DNA of 64,000 bases from Mesorhizobium tamadayense (GCF_003863365.1 NZ_RQXT01000007.1:1-64000), one strand, 5' to 3'. Positions 23,805 to 33,301 are shown, counted from the first letter of the stretch. Numbers and translations are program-made. The notes: generated from the letters alone by a model not told the origin.

Positions 23805-25799
23805 ATGCGTGCCATGAAAACCGTCACCGAATTTCCCCGCAAGGTCGTCGAATTTCCCGATATGGGCATCGTCATGCCGGATGGGTGCCGGCTGTCGGCG
23901 CGCATCTGGATGCCGGAGGACGCTGACGACAATCCGGTGCCGGCGATCCTCGAGCACCTGCCCTACCGCAAGCGCGACGGCACAATCTTCCGCGATCAGC
24001 TGACCCATCCCTATTTCGCCGGCCACGGCTACGCCTCGATCCGCGTCGACATGCGCGGCAATGGCGATTCCGAAGGGTTGATGGACGACGAATATTCCGA
24101 GCAGGAATTGCAGGACGCCTGCGACGTCATCGCCTGGGCGGCCGCACAGCCCTGGTGCAACGGCAATGTCGGCATGATGGGCATTTCCTGGGGCGGCTTC
24201 AACTGCCTGCAGGTCGCGGCCAAACAGCCACCGGCGCTGAAGGCGGTGATCAGCCTGTGCTCGACCGTCGACCGCTATGCCGACGACATCCACTACAAGG
24301 GCGGCTGCCTGCTGCTCGAAAATTTCGGCTGGGCCTCGACGATGCTCTCCTACTCGTCGCGGCCGCCGGACCCGCTGATCGCCGGCGGCAACCGCTGGCG
24401 CGACCTGTGGCTTGATCGGCTGGAGAACCAGCCCTTCCTTCTGCCGCTCTGGCTCAGCCACCAGCACCGCGACACCTATTGGATGCGCGGCTCGATCTGC
24501 GAGGATTTTTCGGCTGTTCATGCGGCGGTGCTGTCGGTCGGCGGCTGGCATGACGGCTACCGCAACACGATCTCCAATCTCGTCACCAACATTCAGTCGC
24601 CGGTGAAGGGCATTGTCGGCCCCTGGATCCACAAATACCCGCATTACGCGGGACCCAAACCGGCCATCGGCTTCCTGCAGGAGGCGTTGCGCTGGTGGGA
24701 CCGCTGGCTGAAGGGCGACGAGACCGGCGTGGAGGCCGACCCGGACTACCGCGCCTATGTGATGGACAGCGTGCGCCCGGCCCGCTGGCATCCGGAGCGG
24801 CCTGGCCGCTGGGTGGCGGAACAGGAATGGCCTTCGTCCAATATCAACGTCGAGGCCATCGAGCTCATCCCCGAAGGCGCCAAGCCGGCGATCGTCGCCT
24901 CACCGCAAAGCTGCGGGCTGGCCGGCGGCGAGTATTTTCCCTTCACCTTCGGGCCGGAACTGCCGGGCGACCAGCGCCCCGACGATGCGCTTTCGGTCTG
25001 TTTCGACCAGGCCGAACTCAAGGAGGCGATCGACATCGTCGGCGCGCCGGAGGTCGAAGTTCGGCTTTCCTCCGATCGCCGCCAGGCCAATATCGCGGTG
25101 CGGCTCTGCGACGTGCACCCCGACGGCGCCTCGGAACTGATCTCCTACGGCGTGCTCAACCTCACCCATCGCAACTCGCATGAGTTCCCCGAAGCGCTGA
25201 CGCCGGGCGAGACGGTGTCCGCGCGCGTCGTGCTCGACCAGTGCGCCTATCGGGTGCCGGCCGGCCATCGGCTACGCGTTGCGGTCTCGACCGCTTACTG
25301 GCCGATGATCTGGCCTTCGCCGGAACCGGTGACGCTCGAATTGTCGGCGGCGACGCTCAAGCTTCCGCTGCGCCCGCTGGCTAACGGCGACGAGGTCTCG
25401 TTCGCCGAACCGGAGGGAGCCACCCCCTGGGCGACCGAGACGATCAGGCCCGCCAATTCCGAACGGCATATCGACCGCAATGAGAAGACCGGCGTCGTCA
25501 CGCTTTCCATCAACGACGATTTCGGCGAGTTGCGCGACGTCGCGCACGGCCTCGTTCACGGCAGCATCGCCCGGGAGACATGGGCCATCCACCCCGACGA
25601 TCCGCTGTCGGCTACCGGCAGCACGCACTGGACGCAGACCTTCTCGCGGAGTGAATGGGCGGTGCGGACCGAAACAGTCGCCGACATGCGCTCGGACGCG
25701 CAAGACTTCATCCTCAGCGCCAGGATCGAGGCCTATGAGGGCGACAAGCTGGTGTTCGAGCGCGACTTCAAGCAGACGATTCCCCGCGCCCTCGTCTGA
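23805..25799 (+). CDS. CocE/NonD-family alpha/beta hydrolase (peptidase S15)
   Basis: A 664-residue hydrolase of the X-Pro dipeptidyl-peptidase S15/CocE group, which cleaves esters or amides. The alpha/beta-hydrolase domain holds the nucleophile in GMMGISWGGFNCLQ (about residue 130 onward) and a WHDGYRN segment near 245. The C-terminal jelly-roll domain (from about residue 360) has the family's PEVEVRLSSDRRQANIAVRLCDVHPDGASELISYGVLN and AYRVPAGHRLRVAVSTAYWP. No signal peptide is seen, so it is probably cytoplasmic. The ATG at 23805 has AGGG six bases before it; TTG 23778 and ATG 23814 are alternatives. It precedes a Dpp-like importer on the same strand, suggesting that it hydrolyses an imported ester or amide. 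Confidence 0.9.
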   Translation: MRAMKTVTEFPRKVVEFPDMGIVMPDGCRLSARIWMPEDADDNPVPAILEHLPYRKRDGTIFRDQLTHPYFAGHGYASIRVDMRGNGDSEGLMDDEYSEQELQDACDVIAWAAAQPWCNGNVGMMGISWGGFNCLQVAAKQPPALKAVISLCSTVDRYADDIHYKGGCLLLENFGWASTMLSYSSRPPDPLIAGGNRWRDLWLDRLENQPFLLPLWLSHQHRDTYWMRGSICEDFSAVHAAVLSVGGWHDGYRNTISNLVTNIQSPVKGIVGPWIHKYPHYAGPKPAIGFLQEALRWWDRWLKGDETGVEADPDYRAYVMDSVRPARWHPERPGRWVAEQEWPSSNINVEAIELIPEGAKPAIVASPQSCGLAGGEYFPFTFGPELPGDQRPDDALSVCFDQAELKEAIDIVGAPEVEVRLSSDRRQANIAVRLCDVHPDGASELISYGVLNLTHRNSHEFPEALTPGETVSARVVLDQCAYRVPAGHRLRVAVSTAYWPMIWPSPEPVTLELSAATLKLPLRPLANGDEVSFAEPEGATPWATETIRPANSERHIDRNEKTGVVTLSINDDFGELRDVAHGLVHGSIARETWAIHPDDPLSATGSTHWTQTFSRSEWAVRTETVADMRSDAQDFILSARIEAYEGDKLVFERDFKQTIPRALV

Positions 25800-25860
25800 G
25801 CGCTGGCAAGATTGGTCCAACGCGACGCGCCATTTACGCCACGGCATGTCGCATTCGGTC

Positions 25861-25890
25861 TTGCTTACAGCTTTCCGTTACGTTCATTAT
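25861..25890 (+). promoter_or_regulatory. Candidate sigma-70-like promoter for the ABC importer
   Basis: TTGCTT (25861-25866) and CATTAT (25885-25890) are separated by 18 bases in the 148-bp spacer between the CocE-type hydrolase and the binding-protein gene. This suggests that the transporter can be expressed independently of the hydrolase. Confidence 0.4.
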
Positions 25891-25947
25891 CCCTCACAAG
25901 AAACAAGAAACGACCGCAGGTCGAACCATCAGAGTGAGGAACCTACA

Positions 25948-27534
25948 ATGTCGAACGAACTGGACTATCTCAGCCGGCGCGTCGCATCCGGCAAGCTCAG
26001 CCGCCGTGACTTTCTCGGTCGCGCGGCGGCGCTGGGCGTCTCCGCCACTTTCGCCAATTCGCTGCTTTCGAGCGCGGCCCGCGCCGCCGGCCCGGTCAAG
26101 GGCGGCACGCTGAAGGCCGGCCTGGTCGGCGGTGAATCCACCAACAGCCTCGACCCGGCACTGATGATGACGCAGGTGCCCTTCGCCTTCGGCAAGTGTT
26201 GGGGCGAGATGATTGTCGAGCTGTCGCCCGAGGGCAAGCTCGAGAACCGCATCGCCGAGGAGATCGGCTCGTCGGACGACGCCAAGGTCTGGACGCTGAA
26301 GATCCGCGACGGCATCGAGTTCCACAACGGCAAGACGGTGACCGCTGAGGACGTGGCCGCCACGCTCGAGCGCCATTCCGACGAAAAGTCGAAGTCCGGC
26401 GCGCTGGGCTACATGAAGGGCATCGAGACCATCAAGGCCAGCGGCAAGGAAGTGGTGCTGACGCTGAAGGAGCCGAATGCCGACCTGCCATACCTGCTCA
26501 GCGACTATCACCTGATCGTCCAGCCGAATGGCGGCAAGGACAAGCCCGACGCCGGCATCAGCGCCGGCCCTTACAAGGTCAAGGTCAACGAGCCGGGCGT
26601 GCGCCATGTCGGCGAGCGTTTCGCCAACTACTGGCAGGGCGACAAGATGGGCCATGCCGACCAGATCGAAGTCGTCGTCATCAACGATGCGACGGCGCGC
26701 ACGGCGGCCCTGCAGGGCGGCCAGGTCAACATGATCAACCGCGTCGAGCCGAAGATCGTCGACCTGATCAAGCGCGTGCCGGGCGTCACCATCCGCAACC
26801 ACTCCGGTCCCGGCCATTACGTGTTCATCATGCATTGCAACACGGCGCCGTTCGACAACAACGACCTCAGGATGGCGCTGAAGCTGGCGATCAACCGTGA
26901 GGAGATGCTGAACAAGGTGCTGCGCGGCTATGGCTCGCTCGGCAATGACTTCCCGATCAACGCCTCCTACCCGCTGTTCACCGAGATCGAGCAGCGCAAA
27001 TACGATCCCGACAAGGCCAAGTTCCATTACAAGAAGTCGGGCCATGACGGCTCCATCCTGCTCAGGACCTCGGACGTCGCCTTCCCCGGTGCCGTCGATG
27101 CCGCGCAGCTCTATCAGCAGAGCGCGGCCAAGGCAGGCATCAAGCTGGAAGTCAAGCGCGAGCCGGGCGACGGCTACTGGAACGAGGTCTGGAACAAGCA
27201 GCCCTTCTGCGCCTCCTATTGGGGCGGCCGCTCGACCCAGGACCAGATGTATTCGACCGCCTATCTGTCGAGCGCCGACTGGAACGACACGCGTTTCAAG
27301 CGCCCGGATTTCGACAAGATGGTGCTGGCGGCGCGCGCCGAGCTCGACGAGGCCAAGCGCAAGCAGATGTACCACGACATGGCCGTCATGGTGCGCGACG
27401 AGGGTGGCCTGATCCTGCCGATGTTCAATCAGTTCATCGACGCGACGGGGCCGAAGGTCGGCGGCTGGGTGGAGGATCCGCACCAGGAGCTGTGCAACGG
27501 CTACGCTTTGGCGAAGTGCTGGCTCGAAGCCTGA
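25948..27534 (+). CDS. ABC transporter substrate-binding protein (peptide/Dpp type)
   Basis: A 528-residue family 5 extracytoplasmic solute-binding protein. It begins with a probable twin-arginine signal (SRRDFLGRAAALGVSATFANS, processed near AARAAG), unusual for sugars but common for rhizobial family 5 proteins. The binding domain has WTLKIRDGIEFHNGKTVTAEDVAATLERH, the family 5 signature, near residues 110-140. GAGGA lies upstream of the ATG at 25948; the frame stays open further upstream but that part is the 3' end of the hydrolase region. It delivers an unknown peptide-like ligand to the permease encoded next. GCASYWGG-type loop residues near 415 differ little from dipeptide-binding relatives. 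Confidence 0.92.
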   Translation: MSNELDYLSRRVASGKLSRRDFLGRAAALGVSATFANSLLSSAARAAGPVKGGTLKAGLVGGESTNSLDPALMMTQVPFAFGKCWGEMIVELSPEGKLENRIAEEIGSSDDAKVWTLKIRDGIEFHNGKTVTAEDVAATLERHSDEKSKSGALGYMKGIETIKASGKEVVLTLKEPNADLPYLLSDYHLIVQPNGGKDKPDAGISAGPYKVKVNEPGVRHVGERFANYWQGDKMGHADQIEVVVINDATARTAALQGGQVNMINRVEPKIVDLIKRVPGVTIRNHSGPGHYVFIMHCNTAPFDNNDLRMALKLAINREEMLNKVLRGYGSLGNDFPINASYPLFTEIEQRKYDPDKAKFHYKKSGHDGSILLRTSDVAFPGAVDAAQLYQQSAAKAGIKLEVKREPGDGYWNEVWNKQPFCASYWGGRSTQDQMYSTAYLSSADWNDTRFKRPDFDKMVLAARAELDEAKRKQMYHDMAVMVRDEGGLILPMFNQFIDATGPKVGGWVEDPHQELCNGYALAKCWLEA

Positions 27535-27550
27535 GCCCGGCCTTGCGCTC

Positions 27551-28510
27551 ATGTCCGCACCCATCGTGAAATTGGTGGCCCAGCGCATTGCGCTGGGCAT
27601 CCTGCTTTTGCTGGCCGTTTCGGTCCTGATCTTCGCCGGTACCCAGATCCTGCCCGGCGACGTCGCGCAAGCCATCCTCGGACAATCGGCAACGCCGGAG
27701 TCGCTCGCCAATCTGCGCGAGCAGCTCGGCCTCAACGATCCGGCCTATATCCGCTATTTCCGCTGGCTGGGCGGCGTGCTCACCGGCGACCTCGGCACCG
27801 CCATGTCGAGCGGGCAGGACATAGCCACATCGATCAAGGAACGGCTGTGGAACACGCTTTTCCTGGCCTTCTGGGCGGCAATCGTTGCCATTCCGCTGGC
27901 GATCACGCTTGGCCTGATCGCGGTGCGCTACCGCAATGGTTGGGTCGATAAACTGATCTCCGGGGTAGCGCTTGCCTCCACCTCGTTCCCGGAATTCTTC
28001 ATCGGCTATCTGCTGGTCTTCTACTTCGCGGTCCAGCATCAATGGTTCCCCGCCATTTCGACCGTCTATGACGGAATGTCGTTCGGCGAACGCCTGCAGG
28101 CGATCGCGCTGCCGGCGGCGGCACTGACGCTGGTGGTGCTCGCCCATATGATGCGCATGACGCGCGCGGCGATCCTCAACGTGATGCAGTCGGCCTATGT
28201 CGAGACGGCGGAGCTCAAGGGGCTGTCGGCCTCCGCCGTCATCCGCAAGCATGCCCTCCCGAACGCCATCGCGCCGATCATCAACGTCGTCATGCTCAAC
28301 CTCGCCTATCTGGTGGTCGGCGTCGTCGTGGTCGAGGTGATCTTCGTCTATCCGGGCATGGGGCAATATCTCGTCGACCATGTCACCAAGCGCGACGTGC
28401 CCGTCGTGCAGGCGGTCGGCCTGATCTTCGCGGCCGTCTACATCACCCTCAACATCATCGCGGACATCGCGGCGATCGTCGCCAATCCGCGGCTCAGGCA
28501 TCCGAAGTAG
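27551..28510 (+). CDS. ABC transporter permease (DppB-like)
   Basis: A 319-residue inner-membrane permease with six predicted transmembrane segments. The first is LLLLAVSVLIFAGTQILPGD. The cytoplasmic coupling loop has ETAELKGLSASAVIRKHALPNAIAPIINVV, the EAA-type motif that contacts the ATPase, and the C-terminal segment VVGVVVVEVIFVYPGMGQ is typical of DppB/OppB. It starts 16 bases after the binding-protein gene and is followed 12 bases later by the second permease, an ordinary importer operon order. Confidence 0.94.
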   Translation: MSAPIVKLVAQRIALGILLLLAVSVLIFAGTQILPGDVAQAILGQSATPESLANLREQLGLNDPAYIRYFRWLGGVLTGDLGTAMSSGQDIATSIKERLWNTLFLAFWAAIVAIPLAITLGLIAVRYRNGWVDKLISGVALASTSFPEFFIGYLLVFYFAVQHQWFPAISTVYDGMSFGERLQAIALPAAALTLVVLAHMMRMTRAAILNVMQSAYVETAELKGLSASAVIRKHALPNAIAPIINVVMLNLAYLVVGVVVVEVIFVYPGMGQYLVDHVTKRDVPVVQAVGLIFAAVYITLNIIADIAAIVANPRLRHPK

Positions 28511-28522
28511 GGGACGGCCGAT

Positions 28523-29350
28523 ATGCTCGATGTCAGACGCATTCCTATCGCGGCGCTGGTCGGCATCGTGCTGACGACGCTCTTCGTGCTGGCGGCGGTC
28601 TTCGCGCCATGGATCGCCCCGCACGGCAATGCCGAGATCGTCAGCGACGTCCCTTGGGAACCGATGTCATCATTGCACTGGCTGGGCACCGACAATCTCG
28701 GCCGCGATCTCTTGTCCCGTATGATCTATGGCGCCCGCATCACACTGTTCATCGCCGTGCTCGCCACCGCGCTCTCCTTCTCGCTTGGCGCCATTCTGGG
28801 CTTCTCGGCAGCGGTCTTTGGCGGCTGGTTCGACACGATCCTGTCGCGCCTCGTCGACCTCCTGATGTCGATCCCGACGCTGATCATGGGCCTGGTCGTG
28901 CTGTCGGTGCTGCCGTCCAATCTGGTGACGCTGATCCTGGTGATGGGCATCCTCGACTCGACCCGCGTCTACCGCCTGTCGCGCGCGGTGGCCGTCGACA
29001 TCAATGTCATGGACTATGTCGAGGCGGCCAAGCTGCGCGGCGAAGGCAGCGGCTGGATCATCTTCCGCGAGATCCTGCCTAATGCGCTGTCGCCGCTGGT
29101 GTCGGAACTCGGCCTGCGCTTCATCTATGCGGTGCTGTTTTTGTCGACGCTTTCCTTCCTCGGCCTTGGCGTGCAGCCGCCCGATGCCGACTGGGGCGGC
29201 ATGGTCAAGGAAAACAAGGACGGTATCGTCTTCGGCATAGGGGCAGCGCTCATGCCGGCGGCGGCGATCGCTGCACTTGCGATCTCCGTCAACCTCGTCG
29301 CCGACTGGGTGCTCAACCGCACGACAAGCCTGAAGGGAGGGCGCGGGTGA
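28523..29350 (+). CDS. ABC transporter permease (DppC-like)
   Basis: A 275-residue partner permease with a leading membrane segment (VGIVLTTLFVLAAVFAPWIAPHG) and the DppC/OppC signature HWLGTDNLGRDLLSRMIYGARI. The EAA loop is DYVEAAKLRGEGSGWIIFREILPNALSPLVSE. Its stop overlaps the GTGATG start region of the ATPase gene, implying coupled translation. Confidence 0.94.
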   Translation: MLDVRRIPIAALVGIVLTTLFVLAAVFAPWIAPHGNAEIVSDVPWEPMSSLHWLGTDNLGRDLLSRMIYGARITLFIAVLATALSFSLGAILGFSAAVFGGWFDTILSRLVDLLMSIPTLIMGLVVLSVLPSNLVTLILVMGILDSTRVYRLSRAVAVDINVMDYVEAAKLRGEGSGWIIFREILPNALSPLVSELGLRFIYAVLFLSTLSFLGLGVQPPDADWGGMVKENKDGIVFGIGAALMPAAAIAALAISVNLVADWVLNRTTSLKGGRG

Positions 29351-31005
29351 TGGCCGATACCAAAGCGAAGCCTGGCGTGCTGCTCGACATCCGCAACCTT
29401 CGCATCGAAGCTACGGTCTATCCGCCGGGTGAGGCGCCGAAGACGATCACCCTCGTCCATGACGTGTCGCTGACGCTGGAAAAGGGCAAGGTGCTTGGCC
29501 TTATCGGCGAATCCGGCGCCGGCAAGTCGACCATCGGCCTGTCGTCGATGGGTTATGGCCGCGGCGGCGTGCGCATCACCGGCGGCGAGGTCATCCTCAA
29601 CGGCCGCGATATACTGAAGGGCGGCAAGGAGGGTTTCCGCAAGCTGCGCGGCCGTGAGGTCTGCTACGTCGCGCAGTCGGCGGCGGCGGCTTTCAACCCG
29701 GCGCACCGGCTGATGGACCAGGTGGTGGAGGCGACTTTGCTGCATGGTACGGCGACGCGGGCCGAGGCGGAAAAGCGCGCCGTCGCGCTGTTTAAGAAGC
29801 TCAGCCTGCCCAATCCCGAAACCATCGGCGAACGCTTCCCGCACCAGGTGTCCGGCGGCCAGCTGCAGCGCGTGATGACGGCGATGGCGCTCTGCTCGGA
29901 GCCGGACCTCATCGTCTTCGACGAGCCGACCACGGCGCTCGACGTGACGACGCAGATCGACGTGCTTGCAGCGATCAAGGACGCCATCCGCGACACGCAT
30001 GTGGCGGCTTTATACATCACGCACGACCTCGCCGTCGTCGCCCAGGTGTCGGACGAGATCATGGTGCTGCGCCACGGCCGGCTGGTCGAATGGGGCGGCA
30101 CCCGCCAGATCATCAAGGAGCCGCGCCAGGAATACACCAACGCGCTGGTTTCGGTGCATGAGATCGAGCATCAGGAGCAGCAGCCGGATACGGCGCCGAT
30201 GCTGTCGGTGAAGAACGTGACGGCCGCCTATGGCGGCGGCCACGTCAAGGTGCTGAAGAACGTATCGGTCGACATCTATCCGGGCCAGACGCTGGCCGTC
30301 GTCGGAGAGAGCGGCTCCGGCAAGTCGACGCTGGCGCGCGCCATCACCGGCCTGCTGCCGCCGGAGCAAGGCAGCGTCGTCTTCGACGGGCGCGCGCTCG
30401 GCAACAGGCTCTCCGACCGGCCGAAGGAAGACCTCCGCCAGCTGCAGATGATCTACCAGATGGCGGACGTGGCGATGAACCCGCGCCAGACCGTGGGCAC
30501 CATCATCGGCAGGCCGCTGGAATTCTATTTCGGCATGAAGGGCCGCGAGCGCGACAAGCGCGTCGCCGAGCTGCTCGACGAGATCGAGATGGGCAAGGGC
30601 TTCCTCGACCGCTATCCGGCCGAGCTTTCCGGCGGCCAGAAGCAGCGCGTCTGCATCGCCCGCTCGCTCGCCGCCAAGCCCAAGCTCATCATCTGCGACG
30701 AGGTGACGTCGGCTCTCGATCCGCTGGTAGCCCATGGCATCCTCAAGCTGCTGCTCGATCTGCAGCAGGTCGAGAAGGTGGCTTATTTGTTCATCACCCA
30801 CGACCTCGCGACGGTGAAATCGATCGCCGACTCGATCGCGGTCATGTATCGCGGCGAGGTGGTGCGCTACGGCTCCAAGAGCAAGGTGCTCGCCCCGCCC
30901 TTCGACGCCTATACCGACCTTCTGTTGTCCTCCGTGCCCGAAATGGAGATCGGCTGGCTGGAGAAGGCGATCAAGGGCCGGCGGATGGAGAGCGCCGGCA
31001 ATTAA
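29350..31005 (+). CDS. Fused DppD-DppF-type ABC ATPase
   Basis: A 551-residue protein with two ATP-binding cassettes on one chain, replacing the separate DppD and DppF subunits. The first cassette has GESGAGKST near residue 57, signature VSGGQLQRVM and Walker B LIVFDEPTTALD. The second has GESGSGKST near 322, LSGGQKQRVC and LIICDEVTSALD. The first signature motif is VSGGQ instead of LSGGQ, a mild change. Translation may start at GTG 29347 or ATG 29350, both overlapping the upstream stop. The arrangement is consistent with a heterotetrameric importer of one fused ATPase, two permeases and the binding protein. Confidence 0.93.
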   Translation: MADTKAKPGVLLDIRNLRIEATVYPPGEAPKTITLVHDVSLTLEKGKVLGLIGESGAGKSTIGLSSMGYGRGGVRITGGEVILNGRDILKGGKEGFRKLRGREVCYVAQSAAAAFNPAHRLMDQVVEATLLHGTATRAEAEKRAVALFKKLSLPNPETIGERFPHQVSGGQLQRVMTAMALCSEPDLIVFDEPTTALDVTTQIDVLAAIKDAIRDTHVAALYITHDLAVVAQVSDEIMVLRHGRLVEWGGTRQIIKEPRQEYTNALVSVHEIEHQEQQPDTAPMLSVKNVTAAYGGGHVKVLKNVSVDIYPGQTLAVVGESGSGKSTLARAITGLLPPEQGSVVFDGRALGNRLSDRPKEDLRQLQMIYQMADVAMNPRQTVGTIIGRPLEFYFGMKGRERDKRVAELLDEIEMGKGFLDRYPAELSGGQKQRVCIARSLAAKPKLIICDEVTSALDPLVAHGILKLLLDLQQVEKVAYLFITHDLATVKSIADSIAVMYRGEVVRYGSKSKVLAPPFDAYTDLLLSSVPEMEIGWLEKAIKGRRMESAGN

Positions 31006-31057
31006 CGCACCGCCTCACCTTCGATGCGTCTGGCGCTGACCTCTTTGGCAAGATCGC

Positions 31058-31909
31058 ATGGAGCTGCCCGTGGCGCTCAAATCCAAGCTGCTGCTCATCA
31101 TCCTCGACGGCGTGCCTTACCCGAACTGGCGCCGGCTGATGGGCAATCTCGAAGGCTGGGTTCAGTCCGGCGAGGCGCAGGTGTGGAAGATGCGCTCGGT
31201 GCTGCCGTCGACCTCGGCCTGCTGCTACGCCTCGATCCACACCGGGGTAACGCCTCAGGTGCATGGTATCCTTTCCAACGAGCACCGGTTCCGGATCGAG
31301 CAGCCGGACATCTTCTCGGAGGTGAGCAAGGCCGGCGGCAAAACCGGCGCCGTGACCCATTCCTACTGGTCGGAATTCTTCCGCTCCTATCCGTTCGACC
31401 TGGTCGAGGATATGGAGTTCGACGAGCCCGGCGGGCCGATCACACATGGCCGCTTCCACACCATGACCGGCTACAATGCCAGGAACCAGATGACGCCGAG
31501 CGACGTCGACCTGTTCGCGACGCTAACGATGCTTACCCGGCGCCACGGCATCGACTACGGCATCCTGCATACCTGCACGCTGGACTCGATGGGCCACCGC
31601 TTCGGCCATGACTGCCAGGAGATGGACCATGCCTGCTACGCCATGGACGGCATGCTCGCCGCCTTCCTGCCCGGCTGGCGTCAAGCCGGCTATGAGGTGA
31701 TCGTCACCGCCGACCACGGCCAGACGAACCGCGGCCATCACGGCGGACACGACGGCGAGATGCAGGATTTCGCGCTGTATTATTTCGGCTCCGCCAAGGG
31801 TCCCGAGGCCGGCACGCTGCTTGATCAGTTGCAGCTCGCGCCGACGGTTCTGAGCCGGCTCGGCGTGGAAATACCGCCGACGATGAAGGCGACGCCGTTT
31901 TTGGAGTGA
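31058..31909 (+). CDS. Alkaline-phosphatase-superfamily hydrolase (type I phosphodiesterase/pyrophosphatase-like)
   Basis: A 283-residue enzyme of the alkaline phosphatase superfamily. Metal-site motifs are LLIILDGVP (first Asp), LDSMGHRFGHD (Asp and His) and VTADHGQTNRGHHGGH (Asp-His pair and later His). The nucleophile is expected among the Ser/Thr residues of LPSTSACCYASIHTG around residues 50-64. No signal peptide or anchor is visible, so it should act in the cytoplasm. It lies 52 bases downstream of the importer ATPase and probably processes the imported compound by cutting a phosphate diester or pyrophosphate; the substrate is not identifiable. Start is uncertain (ATG 31058 or GTG 31070). 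Confidence 0.82.
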   Translation: MELPVALKSKLLLIILDGVPYPNWRRLMGNLEGWVQSGEAQVWKMRSVLPSTSACCYASIHTGVTPQVHGILSNEHRFRIEQPDIFSEVSKAGGKTGAVTHSYWSEFFRSYPFDLVEDMEFDEPGGPITHGRFHTMTGYNARNQMTPSDVDLFATLTMLTRRHGIDYGILHTCTLDSMGHRFGHDCQEMDHACYAMDGMLAAFLPGWRQAGYEVIVTADHGQTNRGHHGGHDGEMQDFALYYFGSAKGPEAGTLLDQLQLAPTVLSRLGVEIPPTMKATPFLE

Positions 31910-31954
31910 GCGCCGTCCTCCCCTTCTTCCCTAGCGGGAGAAGGAAAAAGGCGC
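31910..31954. repeat. Hairpin after the hydrolase-importer cluster
   Basis: GCGCC and GGCGC close an inner imperfect stem CCTTCTTCCC/GGGAGAAGG. There is no U-run, so it is more probably a repeat or mRNA-end stabiliser than an intrinsic terminator. The rest of the spacer to 32069 contains no gene. Confidence 0.55.
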
Positions 31955-32069
31955 ACCTCTGGCAACGCACCCTTTCTTCGGTTAGCTTCCGAAAATTCCT
32001 TGGCGGAGGGTGAACCTTTTTGGCCCGACCAGCGACAGAGCCACGAGGAGCCAGGCGGCTCGACCGGCC

Positions 32070-32636
32070 ATGAACGCGGCGACCGAAACCGATCGCGCGC
32101 TTGTAGACCGGGTCGCGAAGGGCGACCGGGCTGCCGTGCGGCTCCTGTTCATGCGTCACCACGCGCGGATCTACCGCTTCGTGGCGCGCCAGACGGGATC
32201 GGAAATGATGGCCGACGATATCGCGAACGAGGTCTTTCTCGAGCTGTGGCGGCAGGCGCCGGGCTTCGAGGGCCGCTCGGAAGTCTCGACCTGGCTGCTC
32301 GGCATCGCCCGCTTCAAGGCGCTGTCCTTGCTGCGCAAGAAAAAGGAAGACTGGATCGACGACAATGACGCGGCGCAGGTTCCCGACGCCGCCGACACGC
32401 CGGAAGTCGTCACCATGAAGGAAGACAAGGCCGCCGCATTGCGCCGCTTCGTCAACGCCCTGCCGGAAGAACACCGCACGGTGATCGACCTTGCCTATTA
32501 CCACGGCCAGTCGGTGACCGAGATCGGCGAGGTGCTCAACATCCCGGTCGCGACCGTCAAGACGAGGATGTTCTACGCCCGCAAGAAACTCGGCGAAGCC
32601 CTGAAGGCCGCCGGTTACGACAGGGGGTGGCCATGA
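32070..32636 (+). CDS. ECF RNA polymerase sigma factor
   Basis: A 188-residue ECF sigma factor. Region 2 has FMRHHARIYRFVARQTGSEMMADDIANEVFLELWRQ, with the 2.2 helix contacting core polymerase. Region 4 has PEEHRTVIDLAYYHGQSVTEIGEVLNIPVATVKTRMFYARKKL, the -35-binding helix-turn-helix. Upstream, GGAGGGTG at about 32005 is followed by GTG 32010, which would give 20 extra residues; the ATG at 32070 better matches normal ECF length. Its stop overlaps the anti-sigma ATG. The target regulon is unknown; sigma, anti-sigma and subtilase form an unbroken transcription unit. Confidence 0.93.
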   Translation: MNAATETDRALVDRVAKGDRAAVRLLFMRHHARIYRFVARQTGSEMMADDIANEVFLELWRQAPGFEGRSEVSTWLLGIARFKALSLLRKKKEDWIDDNDAAQVPDAADTPEVVTMKEDKAAALRRFVNALPEEHRTVIDLAYYHGQSVTEIGEVLNIPVATVKTRMFYARKKLGEALKAAGYDRGWP

Positions 32637-33301
32637 GCGCCGCTGAAAAGATGTCGCGCCGCGACGAGATGGAGACGCTGCTGCCGTTCTACCTGAACGG
32701 CTCGCTGGAAGGCGCCGAGCTGGAGGCCGTCGAGGAATGGCTGGCCTCCGATCCGGCGGCGATGGCCGCTCTTGGCGAGGCGGAGGCCGAATTCTCCGGC
32801 ACCGCCGCCGCCAACGAGGCGATCCGCCCGCCCGCCGATGCGCTCTCCCGCTTCGCCAAGGCGCTCGATGCCGAGGCCGGCCCGGTGCGCGCGAGCGCCG
32901 GCCAGTCATGGCTCGCCAAGGTCTTCGGCCGGGTGACGGCAATGCCGGCCGGCGTCGCCTGGGCGGCGGCCGCGGCGCTGCTTGCTTTGGTCGTCGTGCA
33001 GTCCTTCGAGCAGCTGGGCGGCAAGGGGAACGACTTCGAGATCGCCGGCGCCGAGGACGACCTGGCGAAGCTGCCCTTCGCCCTGGTCAAGTTCAAGCCG
33101 GATGCCAAGATGTCGGACATCGCCGCCTTCCTTGGCCAGAACGGCCTGAAGATCGCCGGCGGACCGACCGCCGATGGCGTCTTCCATCTGACCATCCCGG
33201 CCAGCACGGCGGCCGACTACGACAAGCTCGTCGGCCTTATTGCCGCCCAGCCCTTCGCGGAAGCTGTGGTGCAGGGAAGGAAACCGGTCGATGGCGGCTA
33301 A
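32633..33301 (+). CDS. Membrane anti-sigma factor
   Basis: A 222-residue predicted anti-sigma factor with one central membrane segment (PAGVAWAAAAALLALVVVQSF, about residues 100-120). The cytoplasmic N-terminal part resembles a zinc-finger-less anti-sigma domain: METLLPFYLNGSLEGAELEAVEEWLASDPA matches the helical ASD-like core, without the HxxxCxxC zinc motif. The periplasmic part (125-222) has no recognised domain. AGGGGG lies before the ATG, which overlaps the sigma stop (ATGA). The upstream overlap and the downstream secreted protease suggest that proteolysis in the periplasm could relieve inhibition. Confidence 0.8.
   Translation: MSAAEKMSRRDEMETLLPFYLNGSLEGAELEAVEEWLASDPAAMAALGEAEAEFSGTAAANEAIRPPADALSRFAKALDAEAGPVRASAGQSWLAKVFGRVTAMPAGVAWAAAAALLALVVVQSFEQLGGKGNDFEIAGAEDDLAKLPFALVKFKPDAKMSDIAAFLGQNGLKIAGGPTADGVFHLTIPASTAADYDKLVGLIAAQPFAEAVVQGRKPVDGG

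Noticed and set aside
23633..23932. Minus-strand frame near brnT as an alternative toxin
   Set aside because: Antisense to the CocE gene start; the BrnT-like sequence lies at 23373-23626.
25894..27735. Long minus-strand open frame (613 codons)
   Set aside because: Antisense to the peptide-binding protein gene; composition is that of a GC-rich shadow frame.
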